This document shows positions 10,447-22,745 of a stretch of DNA of 64,000 bases, piece after piece. Numbering within the stretch: the stretch's first letter is position 1; every line of letters starts with the position of its first letter. Position numbers and translations under genes: made by a program. The DNA is from Acephala macrosclerotiorum (lineage: Eukaryota > Ascomycota > Leotiomycetes > Helotiales > Mollisiaceae). The notes under the pieces are model-generated. The model was not told the origin of the DNA and made no database searches. It saw only the letters and a program-made list of their open reading frames with translations. Location of the stretch: contig MU119215.1 of NCBI GenBank assembly GCA_014904845.1, positions 186,001-250,000 on the forward strand, given 5' to 3'.

Positions 10447-11898
10447 CTCTTATAGCTTTTAGAGAACTACCCTTAGAATAGACTTTTTCCCCCAAGGTCG
10501 CAACGACCCGCTTTGCAGCAGTCCATCAGGATTCCTAACTCATTTGATCCTGTTGGATTGCCTAGCCCTGCAAAGCCCCCATTTTCATGCCCCGGCCTCT
10601 CTCCTCGTTGCGGGGTGCATTTCTGGAATGCTTCCACTCGATTGGCTTAACCATCGGGATCAAGAGACAACGACGAAGCGGCTCAAGGAATTCATGTACG
10701 GCATATGCAGGTTGTGTTGGTCGGACCGAGAGAAATGGCGAGCCGCTTGGCTGGTCGCTGCTCGTCAGAAGAACTAAAGGGTGAAAATGTCATCATCGTG
10801 GGCGAACCTTCGGCTGATTGAGAACTTTCTGACTGGCGAAATTGTGCCGGATGCGATGGCAGCTGCAGGCCAGAGCATGTATGGGAAAACACCGGGACGT
10901 CATCTTTGAAACTCATAACAGCGGTAAGTGATCCACGACTTTACTGAAGTTCATGTCATTTTCGCGATGTTGTTGTGAAATGTAATCATCGTTCTACCGC
11001 CTGCCGTAAACCCCTTTACGCGCTCGAGAAGCTCACATCCAATGAGTTGCTTCGAGGAGCACCCCTGAGCGAGAATGGACCAACCGGAAGGCCACCAGGC
11101 GCGTCTCAAGTCTCGTCCCCGGTCATAACAAAGAACGAGACGAGGGAGGTCGATGAAACGCTTATTTCCTATTGTGGCAATTGTTTTGATATGGCCTCGC
11201 ATTGAGTTGGGCCCTGAGATCGAAAGTCGCGATGTATGGGATTGAAAGCGCGACTGAGGTCCTCCATCTGGCCTTGGGTCCTGCACCAGAGTGGGGAGCG
11301 TTCCTCGACATCTCTCAGGGGATCTTAGACATCGTATCTTGCTTTCTCTTCCGTCCGACCTCTTTCTTCACCACAATTCCTTCGATTTTCGAGTTGAAAG
11401 GTGAATCTTGCCGTGGAGTCGACTGTTATCCGTCGAGAAGTGAAATGCCATCCGAGCTAGGCGCTTAAACCGGTTAGCGCGAGCCTCAACTCGACTCCCT
11501 AGAATTATTGAGCTTCACAACCCAAACAACCACGACAACAACGAGCGTCGACAACCACGACAAAGGACGATTACTTGTGCTGGAGGACTGTTGCTGTTAA
11601 TATTGGGGAATATGCGATCGTGAGGAGATTGGAAGACTCGATTTCCAGCAAGCTTGCTGGACATTGAAGGTGACTACAGGGGGCAGGGCAACGAGGCCAT
11701 TCACAACTCGATTGAGATTGCGACGACTACACAGGACGGCAGAAACCGAATCGAACAATTCGTCTGAGCTTTTGGTGAGCTTCCCGTCGGATATTGAGCG
11801 TGCGACATCGTTCAGTGACCTCCAAACAAGCATTGTGCTTGGGAACAAGACCTGCGCGCCTCTCGACCTCACCTTCACAACAACAAACGCCTACCACA
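10447..11898. other. Intergenic region between divergent genes
   Basis: About 1.45 kb separates the GH32 start from the Cdh1 start. Short frames on both strands overlap each other and show no domain. The part nearest 11899 (CAACAACAAACG repeats) is probably the long 5' leader of the Cdh1 gene. Confidence 0.5.
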
Positions 11899-13949
11899 AT
11901 GGGAGCCAGCGAAGAGGCATATGCCTCAACTATCTCCCACGCGCATATCACAAAGACAGCGCATGCCTTAAATACACCACCAGTTGCTACCCCACCTCGC
12001 AGTGCAACCCCTCCACTAGCAGGAGAGAAGAGGAAATCCGAAAGAAAGGCAGCTGAAGAGAACATGGCGCGAAGTAATAGAGCGACTCCGAATGCAGAAG
12101 CTATCGACCCGAACAGGTTGAGCAAGGCGTTATTGAAGGAGTTCGAGGATGCTGGGAGCCGTAGAGATATCACACCTGGAGGTAGTCCAAGTCGGAAACG
12201 ACAGAGAGTGTATGGAGACAGGTAAGATTGATTTTTTGCTTTCAAAGTTCAGCATATCGGAGTTTGGTACAGACCCGCAATCGACATGAGATGTCCTCGA
12301 TCACGGAAGCTGTTTCCGTACTTTCAGAGGCGAAATGTCCCAAACCCTCCCGCGACAAGGATAGGGATAAGAACCATTCAGATACTAACTGTCTCAGATT
12401 CATTCCAAACAGAGAAGGACAAGACTTGCAGGCTAGCTTCAGCTTGCTCCATGACGAAGGGTCGCCTGCAACTCCATCAAAGCAAAAGAAGAGAACTCCT
12501 CATGGCGAGCTTCATTTCCAGAAGAGTAAGCCACCTTGCCATTCATCTTTAAACTCGATTTAACATTCTGCAGCTGAAGAGGCAAATCAAACATACTCGA
12601 GATTCCTGCGAACAGAGATCTTTGACACTTCGATACCCCAACCAACTCCTCCGAACCTCTCACCAAACGCCGGCCTCCCTTCATCACATTCTACGACCAT
12701 CAATGACCCTACACGATCACATACACCGCCTAATAATGTCACCAGCTCCTCTCTACCCGCCTCCTTGACACCCTCCACTCCTCACAAGAACCTCTTTACA
12801 TACATGTCACCTCGGCATCATACAAATATTGCTGGCCATCCTACACCATCAAGGACACCCCAGAGCAGACATGGCCCGAATATGAACCCAAGATCGGAAA
12901 TCTACAGCCTTTCACCCGTACGATTTGGCAGCCAACAGATGCTTCTGAACCCCAGGAAGCAACCCAGAGCAGTCAGCAAAGTACCATACAAAGTGCTAGA
13001 TGCTCCCGACTTAGCCGACGACTTCTATCTCAATCTTGTAGATTGGGGCAGCAGCGACGTGCTTGGTGTAGGACTAGGAAGCTGTGTCTACATGTGGAAC
13101 TCGCAATCAGGAAGAGTCAACAAGCTGTGTGAACTACAAGACGACACCGTAACGAGTGTTTCCTGGATCCAACGAGGATCACATATCGCAATCGGCACAG
13201 GGAAGGGCCTCGTTCAGATCTGGGACGCAGAAAAAGTACGACGACTAAGAACCATGACCGGACACACAGCACGAGTCGGTTCACTCGCCTGGAACGACCA
13301 CATCCTCACCTCCGGATCACGAGATCGACTAATCTACCACCGTGACGTCCGAGCACCAGACCAATGGCTCCGAAAACTCGTCGGCCACAAACAAGAAGTT
13401 TGCGGCTTACGATGGAACTGTGAAGACGGCCAACTCGCCTCGGGAGGAAACGACAACAAACTGATGGTCTGGGACAAGCTGTCCGAAACTCCTCTCTGGA
13501 AATTCAGCGACCATACTGCTGCTGTGAAAGCCATTGCTTGGTCACCACATCAACGAGGTCTACTTGCATCAGGAGGTGGTACCGCTGATCGAAGAATTGT
13601 TTTCCATGATACTTTGAGAGGAACTACGATCAATGAAATTGATACCGGGTCTCAGGTCTGTAATCTGGCATGGAGCAAGAACAGCAACGAGATCGTTTCC
13701 ACACACGGATATTCTCAGAACCAGATTGTGGTTTGGAAATATCCTAGTATGACACAGGTTGTTAGTCTTACAGGACACACATATCGTGTTCTCTACCTAG
13801 CCATGTCTCCAGATGGACGAGTTGTGGTTACGGGAGCAGGAGATGAGACTTTGAGGTTCTGGAGTGTATTTGGTAGGAAATCAGGGCAGAGAGAGGATGG
13901 CAATGCGGGCGGTGGTGGGAAATTGGGCGATTGGGGTGTAATAAGATGA
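11899..13949 (+). CDS. CDH1: APC/C activator Cdh1 / fizzy-related WD40 protein
   Basis: Exons 11899-12221, 12398-12525 and 12574-13949 give 608 aa. The upstream extension of exon 1 begins at TTG, so ATG 11899 (CACAATGG context) is used. The first intron splits the C-box, joining ...YGDR to FIPNR, so DRFIP lies at residues 107-111; this motif contacts the anaphase-promoting complex. The C-terminal two-thirds is a seven-bladed WD40 propeller that binds destruction motifs (for example SRDRLIYHRDVR, SGGNDNKLMVWD, TGAGDETLRFW). The protein ends exactly in Ile-Arg, the IR tail that docks on the TPR subunit Cdc27. It directs ubiquitination of mitotic cyclins and other substrates at mitotic exit and in G1. 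The N-terminal half has many S/TP sites suited to CDK inhibition. The C-box plus the N-terminal length favour Cdh1/Ste9 over Cdc20. Confidence 0.93.
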
Positions 13950-14728
13950 GAGGAGAGAGGAGATTTGCTTGCTTACTATACCACAACCTCGATTCGCGGA
14001 GCCTTTGGAGTCGGAAGGAGCGTTGCATTACTGGCGTTTGGCGTTGCCCTCACTTTGCTTCCCTGCTTTCTTGCTCTTCTGCACAGACAGCGTTCGAGCG
14101 CATTACGAATTGGGAGGTTGGGTGGGTGGTCATAGTGAGGGGACACTTTGTATTTTGACCGCACGCATAGCAAGGGAGGGGTGTATCATGCGGGGCTTTG
14201 AAAATCTTTTCGGCGCTAAATGGTACGGAAAGGCAAGCATGTTAGGGAACAGCTGAATGGAATGATACCAGAGCAGCTGAAATATAGGGTGTTTGTATTA
14301 GGGGCTGCGTTCTCTATGATGCGTAGAGAATGGCATCTAGTTATGGATCAATCTCAACTACGAAAGCTAGAGATCTGAAACAAAACACTACTTCTTCCTA
14401 CCCTCCCTCCTTGAACCCGTGTGCTTACTGAAGTGAATCCGTGAATCCGGCGCTTGAATTGGTGGCCGATGAAGCTGGAAGAGGACCCAACCAAAATGTA
14501 AATTAAAGAAAGCCGTGACGCCGTGGTATATCCTCCCGCCTGCCAGCTTTCTCGCTAACTCACTCGCTGGCCCTCGGAGGCAGTGTATGCCTCGCTCAAG
14601 AAAACAGAAAACCCCTCCGCAGGAAATTGCAATTTGGTACAATGTCGATACAAAAACAACGTATGGTTCCCTCCTCGAAATATCAAGCACAGCCAGCACC
14701 AAAACTTCCCAAATTAAGTCCTGCTTAA
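13950..14728. other. Intergenic spacer between converging genes
   Basis: 3' flanks of the Cdh1 gene and the minus-strand Gpc1 gene. No coding or structural feature was found. Confidence 0.5.
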
Positions 14729-16429
14729 TCAAGCAGGCAATTCCCCAATCTTTCTCTCCCTCGCAACGTCCTTCGCACCACCATCAATGCCCGTACTCCC
14801 AATCTGATCGTTCAATAACGGAATCTTATCCACACTCCTACTCCTCGAATGCGACTTCCCATCAACAGTATCGTCCTCAAGCACAGCGCCGAGTTCAGCA
14901 CCCCCATCTGTCTTCGGCGTCATGAGTGGAGAAGTCATCATATCTGGACTATTCTGCCATTTCTGCACCTCGCGTTTCATAGCTTCCAACTCGTTCTGGA
15001 AGCGTTTGCCAAAGACGTCGATGTAATAAGTTGCACCATTATAGACAGACCAACAGAAAACAGCGACCAGGAATCCGGCAGAGGCATATCGGTACCAGAA
15101 CCAGAGAGGGCAAGGCAACATTGTGAGAACAGCATAACAATATTGAATCATCATGAAAGCTGGTTCTTGCAACGATTCTGGCAGAGATAAGACGAACTTC
15201 CCGATCCAGACTTTGGAGTAGGATCTTCGGAGCCAGGTGAAGGATGTTGGGCGTCCAGCTGCGATTTTCTCACGTCGGCGGACGGTGATCATGAAGTGGT
15301 AGGATAGCTGCCAAATAGCGTAGGGAATGGTGGCCCAGAGGGTCATGGCAGGAAGGGAGTAGTGCTCTTTAGAGCCTGGAGCGGAGGTTTTGATTGTCCA
15401 GATGGCGGGGAAACGCTCTTCTTGGAGGCTGTCTGGAAGTAAATGGACGAGGACGTGGAGGGAGACGCAGGGCATGATGTGTATGAATAGACTGGTGACT
15501 TTATCGAAGCTGTGGAAGACCATCGAGTTTCTCCACATGGCGATTGCAATGGCATTGTTTCCGAATGCTAGACAGTAGGTTGCTATGAAGAGTCGTTTCG
15601 ATTTCGGGAAGAACCAGATTGTGCACATGCACAAGAAGTTGACGAAGTAACAGAGATCAGCCAGGAAGTAGTGGTAGCCCCTTCGGTGATATGTATAGTA
15701 TCGAATTGGCATGAAGTACAGCAGTTGCAGTGTATACCAGTAATGGAAGTATTCAGGGTATCCACCGATCAAGTATCCACTGATGAGTACGTTCAGAACT
15801 CCGCAGATGAATGAGATCTTTTCTCGTGCCGTGACTGCCTTCGTGTCGTTCCATCGCTTCGAGAGCTTGTCGACACTTTCGCGCATGCGTTTCCTGTATC
15901 TATCTAGCTGCTCGTCGGCAGGGGGCACTCTTCTGCGCCATTCCTCGACTACTCTGTCTTTCGCATGTGATCCTCTTGTTCTCAAGGCATCTCGTTGTCT
16001 CCGTACTTTGTCGGTTTGTGCAGAGATATTCCTCTGAAGCTTCTCCAACTGTTGGGGCAGAGCAAAGTTGTCCAGCAGATCAAAGACGGTGAGCCTGTCT
16101 AATGGTGGAAATGCCTCCCAGTCTTCTTGGTATGAGCTACTTCCTGAAAATGATGGGTGCCGTGATAATCGAGGGCTGCCAGGACTCGAGGCAGTGAGTA
16201 TGGGTGTCTTGTTGCCTTCCGGAGGCGATGAACTTGTTGAGGATGCTGGAGTTCGAGAGATTTCAGGCGACAGAGCTCCATTGTCCATCGCATCTTCCGA
16301 CCTCGCGCCGGGTATAGGTATAGGTTCGGACATTTCGAGTATTGTGCGCTTGTGGGCTGTGGACGACGTTACTCCAAAAGATACTTTCCGTAACAGACTG
16401 CCTCCTCGAAGCACTAGACCGTCAGCCAT
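14729..16429 (-). CDS. GPC1: Glycerophosphocholine acyltransferase Gpc1 (DUF2838)
   Basis: A single exon encodes 566 aa. The frame opens six bases upstream at GTG, so the ATG at 16429 (MADGLVLRGG) is used. After a Ser/Pro-rich N-terminus there is a basic coiled segment (RNISAQTDKVRRQRDALR). A membrane-embedded DUF2838 core of about eight hydrophobic segments follows, with YFHYWYTLQLLYFMPIRYY, YFLADLCYFVNFLC, the invariant FGNNAIAIAMWRNSMVFHS and HIMPCVSLHVLVHLLP. The family acylates glycerophosphocholine with acyl-CoA to lysophosphatidylcholine, a salvage route for phosphatidylcholine at the ER. The C-terminal tail is polar with RSRSVDKIPLL-type phosphorylation sites. Length fits filamentous-fungal members, which carry a longer N-terminus than yeast. 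Confidence 0.9.
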   Translation of the reverse strand: MADGLVLRGGSLLRKVSFGVTSSTAHKRTILEMSEPIPIPGARSEDAMDNGALSPEISRTPASSTSSSPPEGNKTPILTASSPGSPRLSRHPSFSGSSSYQEDWEAFPPLDRLTVFDLLDNFALPQQLEKLQRNISAQTDKVRRQRDALRTRGSHAKDRVVEEWRRRVPPADEQLDRYRKRMRESVDKLSKRWNDTKAVTAREKISFICGVLNVLISGYLIGGYPEYFHYWYTLQLLYFMPIRYYTYHRRGYHYFLADLCYFVNFLCMCTIWFFPKSKRLFIATYCLAFGNNAIAIAMWRNSMVFHSFDKVTSLFIHIMPCVSLHVLVHLLPDSLQEERFPAIWTIKTSAPGSKEHYSLPAMTLWATIPYAIWQLSYHFMITVRRREKIAAGRPTSFTWLRRSYSKVWIGKFVLSLPESLQEPAFMMIQYCYAVLTMLPCPLWFWYRYASAGFLVAVFCWSVYNGATYYIDVFGKRFQNELEAMKREVQKWQNSPDMMTSPLMTPKTDGGAELGAVLEDDTVDGKSHSRSRSVDKIPLLNDQIGSTGIDGGAKDVARERKIGELPA

Positions 16430-18755
16430 GGTCACACAATCTGTTGAAGCAGAGAAACGAGAGTCTTAGGAGCGGTAAAGAGGCAGATAACAATATATAA
16501 CGTAGGTTGCAGAGTCATGCATGAAGCACTCACCAGGGTATTCTCTATCAACGCAAGGCGTCTCAAGGGATCGAGTAAGAGCGAGTGTGCAAGTGATCAG
16601 AGAGGCAACCGCATGCAGCCAAAAGACGCGGTGACCCGACCCCCCATGAACTGGCTTAGTAGGAAGATTTGATAAGAGGCTGGACCTGTGACTTTCGCAA
16701 TGTGCGTGAGCTGCCGAGTGAAGCCCTACGCGTAAGTGGTTGATATCGAGTGTTGGAAGAAGGTGCTGGGATGATTGGCTCAGATTCGTCTAATATATTT
16801 GTTTTAGTTGGACATTCCGAAGATCAAGCAAGACAGAAGGCAAGAACACGGAAAGTTGATTGCAAAGAGCAATAAAAGGCAGATGTGTGCGAGGACAGGA
16901 TGTTGAATGTCTCAAGACTCGGTTGATGGTTGGGTTACTTTTTCAATCACTCGAGGAAAGGACACTCAGTCGATGAAAGTTGATAGGAGCTCAAACCACT
17001 TCGTCATCCCGCATCGCATAGAGAAGTCCCCTAACAGATCCCTGTCAACACTAGAATCCACTTTCCAGTTTCGCGTTAGCTGAACTTCGTGTTTGAAGAT
17101 CTTGACTCTTCAGATTACTCGGCCTATACATAATACTCTTGCCCACGAGGCAATAATAAGAGGATATAACTTCTGCGATCTCACCTGGGTAGTAGGTCAC
17201 GATATCTATTAAGCCACTTTTTGCCACACGAGCCACATCAAGCACTGAGCTGGAACAAGGCGCGGTATCAGCTGCCGACGAGCGCCGCGAGGACGTCGGT
17301 CATGGGCCAGTATGATGGAGCAGAGGCTGTTCTCCTTCTTACAATCTCCCACGGCATGAGGTTTTCCTACAGATCGGGAGCACAGTGCCACTACTGTATT
17401 GCATTACTTGCGCTGCTGCTTTGGTCATTGATCGAATCTTCCAAGTATGGAGGGACTTTTACTTGCAATGCCTCTTGACTCGTTTAGAGTATAAGTGCTG
17501 AGGTCCTTTGAATACTCTACCATAGAACAACATTTCCTTACGATGTTCTCAATGTCCTGGATTTTTTGGACTTTCTCCTGTCCGTAATCTTCGACTTGAG
17601 GGTTTCTCGCCTGCTAGATTTCAAATGCATAGGCATAGCTAAATGAAATCTATTCTTTTATCGTCCCAGATTTGCCACTACTTTCTCCTACCTTCTCTCT
17701 ATAACGATGGATTTTGTTATGCCAAGTGCAATGCATCCGCGGAAGGCACCAAAAGTGAAGCATCCTTATTATTTAGATAAGAACATTCGTCCCAACAAAT
17801 CAGAGAAACCCCTCATCCTTTGCACCGCTCAACATCTCTGACACGTTCACTGCCAACTAATAGTTAAAAAATTGAAACTTGAAAGATCAAGGTGTAACAA
17901 TAATAGGCATAGCGGAATACTATAGTCGGCCTCGGAAGAAAACCACTTCTGAGGTGGCTTGGACGGGTAGGATATATGGTAAGGGAAAGCAAGAAGTAAG
18001 CCGATTGTCTGGAAATCCACCAAGCCACGTAAGTAAAAGCTTTTTTAGTATAGCACAAATATCACATATTTCTCTAGTTTTCTTTTTTTCTTGTAACTTT
18101 TTCTCTAAACTTGCCTGATGCCACACCTTCTCTTCAACAGTGGTTCCTCACATTTGGATGTACTGAAGGAACAATGCCATCCGATCCCCACTTTAACACC
18201 ACACCCATTTTCGTGAACTCCATATGCACACTACCTCAGCATTAACGCCTCGGAATTTCAAATGTTACTCGATATATCACGTAAACAAAAATTTAAAGAA
18301 GGATTTATAATTAAAGCGATTATATAAAATTAATAAAATATTTTTCGAATTTAAAAAACACGATTTTTATTACTTCCTAGAAAATTAAAATCCTCTAAGT
18401 TAAATCTAACCTAAAAGATTTTAATTTTCTAAGAAGTAACAAAAATTGTGTTTTTCATTTTTTTCACGTATATTTCAGTATTCTTATCAAAATCTTCGAA
18501 GCGTACTTCTATATTTAGTAACATGTCTATCATCCCATCGCGTCCGTCGCGAACCCGAACCGCGACAAGTCATTATCGACAAGAGTGATCAACACCCTCT
18601 TTTCGCCCCTACCTTCCAAATGACAGGATCGCATCTTCAATGGGTCCGCTGAACCTTTGATTTACACAAATCTCTGATTCAGTTCTTCCGGAAGACCCCA
18701 ACTCTTTTCTGCGCGCAACCCCTCCAGGATCAGAATAAACGCGTCAAAAGTCAAG
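16430..18755. other. Intergenic region, 2.3 kb, partly AT-rich
   Basis: Lies between the divergent Gpc1 and SMC1 starts. The stretch 18250-18470 is AT-rich and contains a long inverted repeat, listed separately. Open frames at 17221-17478 and 17864-18126 show no family features. Confidence 0.5.
18353..18456. repeat. AT-rich imperfect inverted repeat (snap-back)
   Basis: Left arm 18353-18396 and right arm 18413-18456 are near-complementary over about 44 bp with a spacer of about 16 bp. Differences between the arms are mostly C/T or G/A. It could be a short foldback element or the core of a MITE altered by RIP; no target duplication was recognised. Confidence 0.6.
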
Positions 18756-21700
18756 ATGGGCAAACTCATACGCCTCGAACTCTTCAGTGAGTGTGTCGCG
18801 TATTTCATTCAAGTTGAGGGCTTACTGTTACTAGATTTCAAGTCCTATAAGGGCCATCACACCCTTCTCTTTGGTGATTCCTACTTTACTTCGATCATTG
18901 GTCCCAATGGCTCCGGAAAGTCGAATTCGTAAGTATACACCCCTCTGCGCGCAAGCAATTCTGACGCGTGGATAGTATGGATGCTATTTCGTTCGTCCTC
19001 GGTATCAAATCGTCCCATCTACGTTCCGCCCATTTACGAGATCTTGTATATCGCGGACGAGTCTTGAAAACCTCGAAGATCAATGACGATGGATCTGCCG
19101 TGGCACCTACGACAAATGGACACGCGAATGGCGATGGAGAGGGCTCCGAAGAGGAATCACAATCGCAGAAACCTGCGCGCAATGATCCTAAGAGCGCCTG
19201 GGTGATGGCTGTTTATGAGGACGATGCTGGTGATGAACAAAAGTGGAAGCGCACAATTACCAACCAAGGTTCCAGCGAATACCGGATCAACGACCGCGTT
19301 GTCACGGCGCAGCAATACAACGAGTCCTTGGAGACTGAGAACATCCTTATCAAGGCTCGCAATTTCTTGGTCTTCCAGGGAGATGTTGAAGCAATCGCGT
19401 CGCAATCGCCAAAGGACCTCACTCGGCTTATCGAACAAATCTCCGGCAGTCTAGATTACAAGGCGGAATACGAACGTTTGCAGGATGAGGCAGAGCAAGC
19501 GGCAGAGAACCAGAATCACAACCTTCACCGACGTCGTGCTATGAACTCCGAGATCAAGCAATACCAAGAGCAGAAGAAGGAAGCCGAAGCTTTTCAAGCA
19601 AAGGCAGACCAGCGTGATGATGCTATTGTGGCTCACATCTTGTGGAAGCTGTACCACTTCCAGCGCGTTATGGACGAATCTTCGGCCTCCATCCAGGAAC
19701 ATCAAGAAAACTTGAAGGAGTATCGCCGAGGGGTGGAGAAGTATGAGAAGACTCTCGATGCGGCGCGTCAGGAACAATCCAAGGTCAACAAGGATGTCGC
19801 CAAAGTCGAGCGTGGCATCAAAAAGAAGGAAAAGGAGGTCGAAGCGAAGGAAAACAGCCTTGTGCCCATTGATGAGAAGGTCGACCTCACCACGCAAGAA
19901 ATTGAGAAGCTCCGAAAGAAGATTGACACCGTCATCAAAGAGTGCGATGGACGGCAGAGCGATCTTGACCATTCCAAGAAGTCGCTGGCCACTGTCGAAA
20001 AGGCGCAGAAGCAATTCGAGAAAGAACGTCAAGAGAGCTTAAAGAAGCAGGGCAAGCAGCTTAACGAGGCCGATCGCAAAGAGTATAATACTCTGAGATC
20101 TCAGGTGGTCACAAAGACCTCCAGCAACCAAGCCAAACTAGACAATCTGGTACGCCAGACGAGAACAGACGAGGTCACAGTAAATAGCCTGAAAGGAAAA
20201 GTTGAGGCTTTCCAAGCTTCAGTCGACAAGCTTGAGGAGGAGGTGCAGACAATTACTGAGCGGAGGGAAGCCACCAAGGCATCAGTGAAGGAGATTTCCA
20301 AGGAGATTGATGCAAAGAAGAAGGAATTCAACCACATCCAGTCGGAACGTATTCGCATCAATCAACTGCACACCGACAAAGAGGAAAAGCTCCAGGCCCT
20401 CATGAGGACCATCGCTGAAGCGGACATGGGCCGAAGACAAAATGACAAGGAGCAGCGAACCAAGGAGACCATTGTCGCTCTCAAGCGCCTGTACCCTGGG
20501 GTCCGCGGTCGAGTTGGTGATCTGTGCAAGCCGAAGCAGAAGAAATACGACGAAGCTGTGATTACTGCTCTCGGTCGTGACTTTGATTCTGTCATTGTTG
20601 ACACCGAGAAGACCGGTACGGAGTGTGTCCAGTACTTGAAGGATCAACGATTTGCACCCATGACTTTTATTCCCCTGGACAACATCAAGGTCACTGCCCC
20701 TGATGCCAATCTGAAGAGTCTTTCCAAAGCACGCCTCACTATTGACACCATTGACTTTGACTCGTCTTTGGAGCGAGCTATGGCGTATGCCTGTGGCAGC
20801 TCGATTGTCTGTGATGATCTTACAACTGCAAAGCACATCTGCTATGAGAAGCACATTCAGGTGAAAGCTGTCACACTGGAAGGATTCGTCATTCACAAGG
20901 CCGGTTTGATGACTGGTGGCCGAGGTCCAGAGAACCGAGGCACCAAGCGGAAGTTTGAGGATCACGATGTCGAGCGATTGAGGTCTCAAGCCGAGAAGTA
21001 TCGAGAAGAGATTGAAGCATTGCCCAAAGTCAATCGCAGAGGCAGTGCCGAAGAGACTCTACAAGCTGAGCTGTCTGGGTTGGAGCAACGTCTGACCTAT
21101 GTGAAGAGTGAGCTGGCTGCTTTCGAACAGAACTTGACGAGCAAGAAGAAGGAGCTCGCTCATGAGCAGAAGCAGCTGAACGAAATGCAGCCCAAGTTCG
21201 AGGAGAAGCAAGCTAGTCTTGAGCGAATCAAGGAAACTGTTGAGGAATTTCAGGAAGCGGTCGCTAAGGTTCAAGACCAGATCTTTTCTGGATTCTGCAA
21301 GAGACTGGGTTATACCGACATTCGAGCTTATGAAGCACAGCAAGGGCACTTGGAGCAGGAGTATGCCGAGAAGAACAACGCGTTCGAGGTTCAGAAGCAG
21401 AAGCTGGAGCATCTATTGAGATGGCAGAAGGAACAATACCAAGAGACTGAGACTCGCCTCAAACGAGTCGAAACTCGGGTAGAGTCACTTGAACAGGAAA
21501 TTCTGCAATACAACGCACAGAAGGCAGAGCTGGAAAACGCGATAGACGTGGACAGGGCTGGCATCACGGAATTGGAAGACCAAGTTCACCAGCTCAAGGA
21601 GAAGCTTGGAGCCAAGAATGAGAAGGTCAATACCGCACGTAACGAGCTCCAGAAGCGCACCAAGGAGATCGATAATCGAACAAAGGCTATTGCAGCTCTT

Positions 21701-22745
21701 GAGACAGAAGCTCAGCGCAGTTCGGCAGGCAGATATGCTCTTCTGCGTCGGTGCAAACTTGAACAAATTGCTATCCCTTTGGCTGAGAATTCAAGAAAGC
21801 TTGACAGTCTACCAGTAGATGAGAATGTCATGCATGCAGAGGCGGATCCCGATGCTATGGATGTCGACGACGGCGAAGAGGCTCCACAAGAGCTCATGAA
21901 GGACTATGGTATTATTGTGAACTTCGGGGGTCTTAACGATGATATGAAGAGTGTAAGTGTCTTCATGAATCCTTGCTCCGCAAGTACTGACAACACTCTA
22001 GCCTGATGAAGAGGACGTCGAAGAGCAGCTCCTCCAACGCATCACAGACCTGAACAGCGAACTCGAAAAGCTGAATCCGAACATGCGTGCTATTGACCGA
22101 CTTGATGGTGTTGAAGCTCGACTGAAGACGACCGAAGAAGACTTCGAGAAAGCCAGAAAAGCAGCCAAGAAGGCCAAGGACGACTTCACAGACGTCAAAG
22201 AGAAGCGCTTCGATCTCTTCAACAAGGCTTTCACGCACATCTCGGAGCAGATCTCGCACGTCTACAAGGATCTCACCAGATCTTCAGCTTTCCCTCTTGG
22301 TGGTCAAGCATATCTCGATATCGAGGACAGCGACGCACCATACCTCTCTGGCATTAAGTACCACGCTATGCCACCGCTCAAGCGTTTCCGAGACATGGAG
22401 CACTTGTCTGGTGGTGAAAAGACAATGGCTGCTCTTGCACTTCTCTTTGCAGTACATTCATACCAACCAAGTCCCTTCTTCGTCCTTGATGAGGTTGATG
22501 CTGCTCTTGATAACGCCAACGTGGAGAAGATTAAGAACTACATCCGAGAGCACGCAGGTCCAGGCATGCAATTCATTGTCATCAGTCTGAAGACCGGTTT
22601 GTTCCAAGGTAGTGAGAGCTTGGTTGGTGTTTTCCGAGACCAGGAGGCTAATAGCTCTAAGACTTTGACACTTGATGTAAGTTTCCCCTTTTTTAGCTAC
22701 CTCCAAACATCGCTAATTGATTCACAGTTGCGTAAATACGTCTAA
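18756..22745 (+). CDS. SMC1: Cohesin subunit SMC1
   Basis: Five exons (18756-18786, 18835-18928, 18976-21952, 22002-22676, 22728-22745) give 1264 aa, the usual SMC1 length. Walker A GPNGSGKSN spans exon 2 near residue 33. Long coiled-coil arms flank a hinge at about residues 545-690 (GVRGRVGDLCKPKQKKYDEA). The ABC signature LSGGEKTMAA lies near residue 1168, followed by Walker B FFVLDEVDAALDN. Motifs such as LVFQGDVEAIASQSPKDLT and LNPNMRAIDRL are characteristic of SMC1 rather than SMC2-4. With SMC3 and kleisin it forms the ring that holds sister chromatids together and extrudes loops. The first exon is 31 bp and the last codes only LRKYV plus stop, so both are easily missed. An acidic patch MDVDDGEEAPQE precedes the fourth exon. 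Confidence 0.95.

Noticed and set aside
19451..20032. Long antisense frames inside SMC1
   Set aside because: Leu/Phe-rich shadows of coiled-coil coding sequence; no start context or motif.
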